NCBI GenBank assembly: GCA_016870235.1
Contig: VGCB01000136.1
Location: 1-7,218, forward strand
Source of the DNA: Actinomycetota bacterium
GTDB taxonomy: Bacteria; Actinomycetota; Thermoleophilia; Gaiellales; Gaiellaceae
DNA length: 7,218 nt
Reading direction: 5' to 3'
Shown piece by piece: positions 1 to 7,218 of the stretch. The notes below the pieces were generated by a model. That model ran no database searches. It was not told where the DNA came from and saw only the letters and a program-made list of their open reading frames with translations. Positions within the stretch are counted from its first letter, which is position 1. Every line of letters starts with the position of its first letter. The translations under genes and the position numbers were made by a program.

Positions 1-270
1 CCGGGGGCCGACGCCCACGCGGGCCGGGTGGAGACGTCGCTGATGCTGGCGCTCGACCCGGCGCAGGTCGACCTCGCCGCCTCGGCTGTCGGCGAGATCG
101 GCCCGCTAGAGGAGATCCTGCCGGCGCTCCGCGCCCGAGGTGTTCGCGCCGTCTCCCCGAACGGCGTCCTCGGCGACCCGGCAGGGTCGTCCGCCGAGCT
201 CGGTCGGTCGATCCTGAGCGGCATGGCGGAGCTCTGCGGAGCGGCGCTCGACGCGCTCCTCGCGTCCTGA
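1..270 (+). CDS. mftE: MftE-like mycofactocin precursor peptidase (creatininase family), C-terminal part
   Basis: This is the 3' end of a gene that begins before the window. The frame is open from base 1 and gives 89 residues before TGA. Near its start it carries DAHAGRVETSLMLAL, the conserved HAG...ETS block of the creatininase/creatinine amidohydrolase family, whose histidine contributes to the metal site. Later it has RAVSPNGVLGDPAGSSAELG, a C-terminal signature I associate with MftE. MftE removes the C-terminal Val-Tyr dipeptide from the MftA precursor peptide after MftC has modified it, during mycofactocin synthesis. Full-length members run to about 240 residues, so roughly 60% is missing on the left. 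A GTG at 28 is internal, because the conserved motif begins upstream of it. The gene converges on acs. A general creatininase-family amidohydrolase is the alternative. The family call is firm and the MftE call is fairly likely. Confidence 0.75.
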   Translation, partial: PGADAHAGRVETSLMLALDPAQVDLAASAVGEIGPLEEILPALRARGVRAVSPNGVLGDPAGSSAELGRSILSGMAELCGAALDALLAS

Positions 271-278
271 CCGTCCGG

Positions 279-283
<5 letters not shown>
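266..283. terminator. Palindrome spanning both convergent stop codons; possible bidirectional terminator
   Basis: CCTGACCGTCCGGTCAGG has two perfect 8-nt inverted arms around a 2-nt centre. As RNA it would fold into a 7-bp stem with a 4-nt loop on either strand. It contains the TGA of mftE (268-270, + strand) and the TGA of acs (281-279, - strand), so the two genes end inside the same hairpin. No T-run follows on either side, so it is not a classical intrinsic terminator. Its position between converging genes favours termination or 3'-end protection. The symmetrical TGACCG/CGGTCA half-sites also resemble a dimeric repressor operator. The structure is certain and the role is inferred. Confidence 0.5.
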
Positions 284-2235
<1,952 letters not shown>

Positions 2236-2252
<17 letters not shown>

Positions 2253-2970
2253 GTGCGCCTTCCTCGCCCTGTCCCGTCGTCAGATACGAGTCCTCGATCT
2301 CGGCGAGCCGGCCGCGCAGCTCCGCGGTCGCTCCCACCATCTCGATTCGCCCGCGACGCATCACATACGCGCGGTCTGCGTACCGTAACGCCTTCCGCAC
2401 GTGCTGCTCGACGAGAAGGATGCCGCATCCGCGCTCGTCGGCGGCCCCGCGGACGGCCTCGAGGAGGCGCTTGACGACGAGGGGGGCAAGGCCGAGCGAG
2501 AGCTCGTCGGCGAGGAGGAGCCGTGGCTTGCGGCTCAGGGCGCGCGCCAGGGTCAGCATCTGCTGCTCGCCGCCGGAGAGGAGCCCGCCGCGCACGGTCA
2601 GGCGCTTCTCGAGCTCGGGGAAGAGCGCGAGCGCGTCGGCCGTCTCGACGTCGCCGACCCGGAGGTTGTCGACAGTGGAGAGGCTCTTGAACACCGACCG
2701 CTCCTCGGTCACGAACGCGAGCCCCTGCTGCGAGCGGCGGTGGAGCGGCGCCCGGGTGGCGACGCCGTCGATCAGCACCTCGCCCGCCTGCAGCGGCAGC
2801 TCGCCTGCGAGCGCGAGGAGCGTCGTCGTCTTGCCGGCGCCGTTCGGCCCGAGGAGCGCCACGACCTCGCCCGGCTGCACGACGAGGTCGACGTCCTGCA
2901 CCACCGCTTGCGCGCCGTAGCCCGCGGTGAGGCCGCGCGCCTCGAGCACCGGAGCGGCCGCGGCGCTCAA
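2236..2970 (-). CDS. livF: ABC transporter ATP-binding protein LivF (HAAT family)
   Basis: This 244-residue nucleotide-binding subunit powers a hydrophobic/branched-chain amino-acid-type (HAAT) importer on the cytoplasmic face of the membrane. It has Walker A GPNGAGKTT (41-49), the LivF-type FVTEERSVF in the Q-loop region (86-94), signature LSGGEQQML (131-139), Walker B LLLADELSLGLAP (151-163, Asp155/Glu156) and the switch histidine in EQH (His190). It is about ten residues longer than typical LivF because of a polar tail that is encoded partly in the overlap with acs. The start is taken as TTG at 2970. This TTG shares a TTGA with the stop of the preceding fusion gene and has GAGAGGG 6 nt upstream. 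A GTG seven codons further in is a weaker alternative. It should pair with the LivG domain of the upstream gene to form the ATPase heterodimer. Confidence 0.93.
2258..2265 (-). promoter_or_regulatory. Shine-Dalgarno of acs inside livF coding sequence
   Basis: On the - strand GAGGAAGG sits 5 nt before the acs ATG (2252-2250). It lies wholly within the final codons of livF, whose stop (2238-2236) lies beyond the acs start. Ribosomes finishing livF would pass over this site, which suggests coupled translation. No room is left for a separate acs promoter between the two genes, although one could lie within livF. Confidence 0.7.
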
Positions 2971-5777
2971 CCGTCGCCCTCTCGCCCCGGGATCGACGCG
3001 ACCGCATCCGGCTCGTCCTCGTCCTCGGCCTCGCCCAGGTACGCGGCGATCACGGCCGGGTCGCTCCGCACCTGCTCGGGCGTGCCCTCGCTGATCTTGC
3101 GGCCGAAGTCGAGGACGACGATCGCGTCGCACACGCTCATCACGAAGCTCATGTCGTGCTCGACGAGCAACACGCCCATGCCCCAGTCGTCTGCGAGCCG
3201 GCGGACGAGGTGGGCGAGCTCGGCGCTCTCGACGTCGCCGAGGCCGGCGGCCGGCTCGTCGAGGAGCAGGACGCTCGGCTGGGTCGCGACCGCCCGCGCG
3301 ATCGCGAGCAGGCGGCGCTGGCCGTAGGGGAGGTCGTCGACGTGCCGGTCGAGGTCGTCCTCGAACTTGAACTCCTTGATCGCCGCCACGACCTCGCCGG
3401 GCAGCTCGGGCTGCACCGGGTAGACGAGATCGCGAACGTACGAGAGGGCGTCGCGCGGGTCGGAGGCCGCGCGCAGGTTGTCGAGCACCGTGGCGTCGCC
3501 GAAGAGCTCGAGCGACTGGAACGAGCGGCTCAGCCCGGCACGTGCGCGGCGCGACGCCGACCAGCGACCGATGTCGACGCCGTCGAGCCTGATCGACCCG
3601 GCCGAGGGAGGCGTGAAGCCGGTGACCGCGTCGATCAACGTCGTCTTGCCGGCGCCGTTCGGGCCGATCAGGCCGACGATCCGGCCGGGCTCCACCCGCA
3701 GCGAGACCTCCTCGACCGCGACGACCGCGCCGTAGCGGACGGTGACGCCGTCGACCTCGAGCACCTTCGGCGGCACCGGCTCGCGCCGCTCGGGCGGCAG
3801 GGTCGAGGCCCGCTTCCGTCCCACGAGCACGCCGGGCACGGGCAGCATGGGAGGCGCCGGGAGCCGCTGCCGCACCCAGCCGATCTGGGCGATCATCTCG
3901 CGCGCGATCCCGTTCTGGTTCTGGAGCACGAGGATGATGACGATGATCCCGCCGGCGAACGTGACGTAGTTCGCGGCGCCGTCGGAGAAGATCGTCTCCA
4001 TCAGCCGAGCGCCTAACGAGCCGGGCGCGAGGGTCGCCCCGATCACGGGCCCGAGCAGGTAGCCGATGCCGCCGATGAACGCGTACCCGACGTCGGTGAT
4101 CGAGACGAAGTTCGTGAACGTCTTCGAGTAGTCGATCGACTCGGCGGCAAACGCGACGGTGATTCCGCCGAGCGCGGCGAGCGCCGCGGAGAGGCCGAAC
4201 GCATACAGCTTCGCTCCCGGCACGTTGATGCCGAGCGCGGCGGCAGCCCGCTCGTTCGTCCGCACCGCGAGCAGCCGCCGTCCGCTGCGGCCTCGCCGGA
4301 TGTTGCTGACGGCGAGCGCGGCGACGAGGAAGCACCCGAGCACGAAGAAGGCGTACCGCGAGACGTGCGTCGCGCTCGAGATGCTCCAGCCGAACAGCTT
4401 CGTCTCGCCGAACGGCGTGCCGAGGAAGCCGCCCGTGTACTTGCCGTTCGCGAACAGGATCAGCTCGAGCGCGGTCCCGAGGCCGAGCGTGACGACCGCG
4501 AGCGCGACGCCGCGCGTGCGCACGGCGGGAAGCGCGAAGACGATGCCGAGCGGGACGGTCGCGAGCACGCCGACGATCAGGGCCGCCCAGAAGGGGAAGC
4601 CGGCGGCGGCGACGAGCCGGCCGGCGGCCCAGGCGCCGAAGCCGGCGATCGCGTACTGCGCCAGCGAGATCTGGCCGGCGTAGCCGGTCACGACCACGAT
4701 CGAGAGGAGGATCAGCGCGACCGAGAACATGACCGTGAAGGAGTCGACCCACACCGGCGGGGCGAGCAGGAAGAGCAGGGAGCAGATCCCGATCCCGACC
4801 AGGACGAGAAGCGGGTTCACGCGTCCGCTTCCCACCGAGGGCAGGCGCTGGAGGAAGAAGTCGCGGAGCGGGATCGCCTGCCCGCGGCAGGCCAGCACGA
4901 GGACGATGACGATGAACGGGACGGAGCGGTCGAACCCCTGTAGGCTGAAGTGCAGCCAGTCGGAGAGGTCGCTCTGGTACCGCTGCAGCTCCACCTGCGC
5001 AATCCCGATCGCCACGGCCGAGAAGAACGCGACGGGGAACGAGGTGAACGAGGCGACGAGCGCAGCCGCCAGCGCCCCCAGCATCAGGTTCGTCATCGTG
5101 CCGACCTGGAGCGTGACGATCGGCGCCACGAGGATCCCTGCGAGGCCCGCGAGCGCCGACCCCGCCGCCCAGTTGACGGTCGCGATCAGGTCGGGGGACT
5201 TGCCGAGCGAGGCGGCGGCACGCTGGTTCTCCGCGACCGCGGTCGTCGCGAGCCCGAACTTGGTGTGGCGGTAGACGTGCCAGAGGACGAGGCTCATCAC
5301 GCCCGCGATGGAGAGCATGATCAGGCGGTCGAGCTGGATGACGACGTCGCCCCAGAGGTGGATGTTGTCCTCGGCCGACGCCGGCAGGTCGGACGGCGTG
5401 AAGCCGGTCTTCGTCCAGTAGCGGTCGACGTTCTGGTAGATGAGGAACATCCCCGACTGCACGGTGATGAGGACACCGAGCGTCGCGACGATGCGCGAGA
5501 GGGGCGACGCGCGCCGGAGCGGCCGCATCACCAGCAGGTGCGTGAGGGCCCCGAGCGTGGCCGAAGCGCAGACGCCGAGGATCAGCGCCAGCCAGAACGG
5601 GAACCCTGCGCTGTGCTGGAGGAGGTCCTTGGCGTAGGCGCCGGCGATGCCGATGGCACCGTGGGCGAAGTTGAGCACGCCCGAGCCCCGGTAGATGAGG
5701 ACGAGCCCCTGCGAGGCGAGGGAGTAGAGCGCGCCGAGGCCGAGGCCGAGCAACGCGAACTGGATGAATTCGTCCAT
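2967..5777 (-). CDS. livHMG: Three-domain ABC importer fusion: LivH permease + LivM permease + LivG ATPase
   Basis: One uninterrupted 936-residue frame contains both membrane subunits and one ATPase of a HAAT importer. Residues about 1-310 are LivH, multi-spanning, with the LYSLASQGLVLIYRGSGVLN start typical of LivH. Its ATPase-coupling EAA-like loop is at about 172-214 (KFGLATTAVAENQRAAASLG). Residues about 320-635 are LivM, with its coupling loop at about 497-538 (GRRLLAVRTNERAAAALGIN). A proline- and arginine-rich linker (about 636-670) joins LivG at about 671-915. LivG has Walker A GPNGAGKTT (705-713), Q-loop SFQSLELF (752-759), signature LPYGQRRL (816-823, Pro instead of the usual Ser), Walker B VLLLDEP (836-842, Asp840/Glu841) and His874. 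The C-terminus is an acidic tail. ATG at 5777 has GAGGAG 8 nt upstream (5791-5786). Both joins are in frame with natural linkers, so sequencing error is unlikely. Internal GTG starts near residue 320 or 672 could in principle yield separate pieces, but nothing requires it. Confidence 0.93.
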   Translation of the reverse strand: MDEFIQFALLGLGLGALYSLASQGLVLIYRGSGVLNFAHGAIGIAGAYAKDLLQHSAGFPFWLALILGVCASATLGALTHLLVMRPLRRASPLSRIVATLGVLITVQSGMFLIYQNVDRYWTKTGFTPSDLPASAEDNIHLWGDVVIQLDRLIMLSIAGVMSLVLWHVYRHTKFGLATTAVAENQRAAASLGKSPDLIATVNWAAGSALAGLAGILVAPIVTLQVGTMTNLMLGALAAALVASFTSFPVAFFSAVAIGIAQVELQRYQSDLSDWLHFSLQGFDRSVPFIVIVLVLACRGQAIPLRDFFLQRLPSVGSGRVNPLLVLVGIGICSLLFLLAPPVWVDSFTVMFSVALILLSIVVVTGYAGQISLAQYAIAGFGAWAAGRLVAAAGFPFWAALIVGVLATVPLGIVFALPAVRTRGVALAVVTLGLGTALELILFANGKYTGGFLGTPFGETKLFGWSISSATHVSRYAFFVLGCFLVAALAVSNIRRGRSGRRLLAVRTNERAAAALGINVPGAKLYAFGLSAALAALGGITVAFAAESIDYSKTFTNFVSITDVGYAFIGGIGYLLGPVIGATLAPGSLGARLMETIFSDGAANYVTFAGGIIVIILVLQNQNGIAREMIAQIGWVRQRLPAPPMLPVPGVLVGRKRASTLPPERREPVPPKVLEVDGVTVRYGAVVAVEEVSLRVEPGRIVGLIGPNGAGKTTLIDAVTGFTPPSAGSIRLDGVDIGRWSASRRARAGLSRSFQSLELFGDATVLDNLRAASDPRDALSYVRDLVYPVQPELPGEVVAAIKEFKFEDDLDRHVDDLPYGQRRLLAIARAVATQPSVLLLDEPAAGLGDVESAELAHLVRRLADDWGMGVLLVEHDMSFVMSVCDAIVVLDFGRKISEGTPEQVRSDPAVIAAYLGEAEDEDEPDAVASIPGREGDG
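2977..2983 (-). promoter_or_regulatory. Shine-Dalgarno deciding the TTG start of livF
   Basis: GAGAGGG on the - strand lies 6 nt upstream of TTG at 2970-2968. The TTG overlaps the TGA of the fusion gene (2969-2967) as TTGA, which is the TTG version of the common ATGA coupling arrangement. This supports a TTG start and translation by terminating ribosomes. Confidence 0.65.
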
Positions 5778-5811
5778 CGGGGAGACTCCTCGACGTCTCG
5801 CAGGGAGGCGA

Positions 5812-5847
5812 CGGGGCCGGCCCCGACGACGGTCGAGGCCGGCCCCG
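5812..5847 (-). promoter_or_regulatory. Strong intercistronic hairpin between the binding-protein gene and the permease fusion
   Basis: In - strand RNA, bases 5847-5832 pair with 5827-5812 to give 16 consecutive pairs around a 4-nt loop (5831-5828). Only one pair is a wobble (U at 5836 with G at 5823), and most of the rest are G-C. The hairpin begins 18 nt after the TAG of the binding-protein gene and ends about 20 nt before the Shine-Dalgarno of the fusion gene. No U-run follows, so it is probably not a complete intrinsic terminator. It could protect the upstream mRNA from 3' decay or partly terminate, giving more binding protein than permease, as is common for binding-protein operons. The role is inferred. 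Confidence 0.7.
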
Positions 5848-5864
5848 CGTGCTCTGGCGACGCG

Positions 5865-7112
5865 CTACTTGCCCTGTAGCTCGTCCGTGAGGTCGAAGAA
5901 GCCGGGCTTCCAGGGGACGACCTTCCCGTTCTTGATCGTCTGGAACGTCACTGCCCGGTTGAACAGGCGGTTGAAGCCCTGGAGACCCGTCCAATCCTTC
6001 GTGAAGTCGATCTTCGGCACCATCCCGCCGGTGTCGAGGTTCGCTGTCTTGTTCGCGGCGTTGAGGAACGAGACGTTCGTCAAGTTCCCTTTCACGCCCG
6101 AGGCGATGATGTTGAACGCGGTGTACGCAGCCCACGTGCCGAGGCCGCCGAGGCTGTTGTAGTCCTGCTTCGGGTCGGCCTTGTACGTCTTGATCGCCGC
6201 GCGATAGTCCTTCCACACCGGCTTCGCGATGTCGGGGAACATGCCGGTGACGATGAAGTTGTTCGTCAGCTCCGGATAGGGCCCGGCGACCTTCGCGTCG
6301 AGGTTGCCCTGGGCGCCGAAGAACTGCACCTTCGAGCCCGTCTGCGCCAGCGCGGGCAGGAAGGCGGCCCAGTTCGCCTCGCCGAGACCCGCGATCACGC
6401 AGTCGGCCCCGGACGTCACCTCCCGTGCGGCCGGCGCGAGATCGCCCCCGACCTCCAGCGGGATCTTGATGTGCTTGCCCGTGAACTTCGCCTCCTGCCG
6501 GAGCGACTTGAGGATGTTCTTCGTCAGCATCTCGATGAACGCCGCACCCGGGTAGTCGAGGTTCAGGATGTTGAACTTGTTGCAGATCTTCGCCGCCATG
6601 TACGCATGACCGGCGACGACGGCAAAGCCGTTTCCGAGCGGGAACGACATCTTGCTCGAGAACTCCGACGCGTCCACCGGGCAGCAGATCCCGAACCACG
6701 GGATCTTGGCGCTCTCGAGGATCGGCATGATCTTCGGGCCGCTGAACGTGAAGGAGCCGACGACGGCGACCATCTTCTTCTCGACTGCCTCGCGCGCGCA
6801 GGCGGCGCCGATGTTCGCATCGCCCTTGTCGTCGCACAGCGTCACCTCGAGCTTGCGACCCTTGATGCCGCCCTTCGCGTTGATCCATGACTCGTAGATG
6901 CGCGCGGCCTCGTGGATGTTCTTGAAGTTCGGCCCGTTGTAGTTGACCGACGCCACCGTCATCAGGCGGATCGGGTCGGCGGCGGAGCCCGACTTCGAGA
7001 AGCCGGGACCGGCGGTAACGAGCAGGGCGAGAGCGAGCGCGGTGGTGCCCAGGACGGCGCCGAGCCACCTGCGGCGACTCGGGCCGGGACGACTGAGAGA
7101 TCTGCTACCCAA
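5865..7112 (-). CDS. livK: Secreted type I solute-binding protein of a HAAT (LivK-like) importer
   Basis: The 415-residue product is the extracytoplasmic receptor of the importer encoded downstream. TTG at 7112 is chosen because GAGGAGG lies 8 nt upstream (7127-7121). The frame extends further to another TTG at 7169, but no ribosome site is seen there. From the chosen start the protein has a basic n-region with SRRRWLG (12-18), a hydrophobic stretch to about residue 35 and a likely cleavage near GSAAD (42-46). There is no lipobox cysteine. The mature part fits the periplasmic-binding-protein type I fold (Peripla_BP_6), with NIHEAARIYESWINAKGGIK followed by EVTLCDDKGD in lobe 1. The ligand-contact regions (SFTFSGPK at 120-127 and GICCPVDASEF at 141-151) differ from the amino-acid-binding LivJ/LivK pattern, so the ligand is unknown. 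It contains six cysteines. It is first in the operon, followed by a hairpin. Confidence 0.9.
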   Translation of the reverse strand: MGSRSLSRPGPSRRRWLGAVLGTTALALALLVTAGPGFSKSGSAADPIRLMTVASVNYNGPNFKNIHEAARIYESWINAKGGIKGRKLEVTLCDDKGDANIGAACAREAVEKKMVAVVGSFTFSGPKIMPILESAKIPWFGICCPVDASEFSSKMSFPLGNGFAVVAGHAYMAAKICNKFNILNLDYPGAAFIEMLTKNILKSLRQEAKFTGKHIKIPLEVGGDLAPAAREVTSGADCVIAGLGEANWAAFLPALAQTGSKVQFFGAQGNLDAKVAGPYPELTNNFIVTGMFPDIAKPVWKDYRAAIKTYKADPKQDYNSLGGLGTWAAYTAFNIIASGVKGNLTNVSFLNAANKTANLDTGGMVPKIDFTKDWTGLQGFNRLFNRAVTFQTIKNGKVVPWKPGFFDLTDELQGK

Positions 7113-7120
7113 TGTCGGAT

Positions 7121-7127
7121 CCTCCTC
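7121..7127 (-). promoter_or_regulatory. Shine-Dalgarno deciding the TTG start of the binding-protein gene
   Basis: GAGGAGG on the - strand is 8 nt upstream of TTG at 7112-7110. It is the only good ribosome site near the N-terminus. It places the start so that the product begins with a normal-length signal peptide rather than a 19-residue extension containing an extra cysteine. Confidence 0.75.
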
Positions 7128-7192
7128 TGGATGTGTGTTGCAAGACAGGGCAACGAAGTACACGGGCAAGACGGGGCGGCGTCCCTGGAGCC

Positions 7193-7217
7193 GACTCGTG
7201 AGCGCGCGGGGCGAGTC
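7193..7217. promoter_or_regulatory. Interrupted inverted repeat upstream of the transport operon, possible operator
   Basis: GACTCG (7193-7198) and CGAGTC (7212-7217) are perfect 6-nt inverted arms separated by 13 nt. They lie about 80-105 nt upstream of the first gene of the - strand operon. The remaining leader (7113-7192) shows no convincing -10/-35 pair. A 7-nt direct repeat GCAAGAC occurs at 7140-7146 and 7166-7172. The position suits a regulator site, but 6-nt arms in GC-rich DNA can arise by chance and the window ends here. Confidence 0.25.
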
Positions 7218-7218
7218 A

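Noticed and set aside
3768..4821. Separate livM and livG genes starting at internal GTG codons within the fusion
   Set aside because: No stop codon separates the domains and no strong Shine-Dalgarno precedes these GTGs, so a single fusion polypeptide is simpler. Internal initiation is not excluded.
5782..5799. Small GAGAC/GTCTC hairpin presenting the Shine-Dalgarno of the fusion gene in its loop
   Set aside because: It has only five pairs with an 8-nt loop, too weak to claim as a regulatory switch without comparative support.
3156..5879. Several + strand open frames of about 130-310 residues opposite the transporter genes
   Set aside because: All lie antisense to conserved transporter domains and have biased Arg/Asp/Glu composition. 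None shows a motif or an independent Shine-Dalgarno worth reporting.
7113..7192. Promoter of the transport operon
   Set aside because: A promoter is expected here or just beyond, but no convincing -35/-10 pair could be matched, so no precise site is called.

Overview
This is a strongly GC-rich window from what is most likely an actinobacterium. The protein flavour and the adjoining mycofactocin-type gene would fit a deep lineage such as Thermoleophilia, but that placement is an inference. The window is almost fully coding. No tRNA, rRNA, CRISPR array, insertion sequence or integrase is visible.

Layout: the left edge (1-270, + strand) holds the last 89 residues of a creatininase-family metalloprotein that reads best as MftE, the mycofactocin-precursor peptidase. 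All other genes lie on the - strand and are transcribed right to left as one compact operon. The order is a secreted type I solute-binding protein (7112-5865), a 936-residue fusion of permease LivH, permease LivM and ATPase LivG (5777-2967), the second ATPase LivF (2970-2236), and an AMP-forming acetyl-CoA synthetase (2252-279). The fusion and livF share a TTGA stop/start overlap. livF and acs overlap by 17 nt. acs and mftE converge, with 8 nt between their stop codons, and an 18-nt palindrome covers both stops.

How the genes may work together: the first three - strand genes encode a complete HAAT-type (branched-chain-amino-acid-like) importer made from only three polypeptides. It is tightly coupled to an enzyme that converts acetate, or a similarly short carboxylate, to its CoA thioester. 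The binding-protein pocket does not look like a typical leucine/isoleucine/valine pocket. A plausible reading is therefore uptake of a small organic acid or related compound followed by CoA activation. Mycofactocin supports alcohol oxidation in mycobacteria, so the neighbouring mft gene raises the possibility of an alcohol-to-acetate-to-acetyl-CoA locus. The two groups converge and are not co-transcribed, so this link is only a hypothesis.

Notable non-coding elements are a very stable 16-pair hairpin between the binding-protein gene and the permease fusion, the palindrome at the convergent stops, and TTG start codons with strong Shine-Dalgarno sequences for two genes. I see no wholly unknown gene family. 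The most unusual items are the three-domain transporter fusion and its translational coupling to acs.
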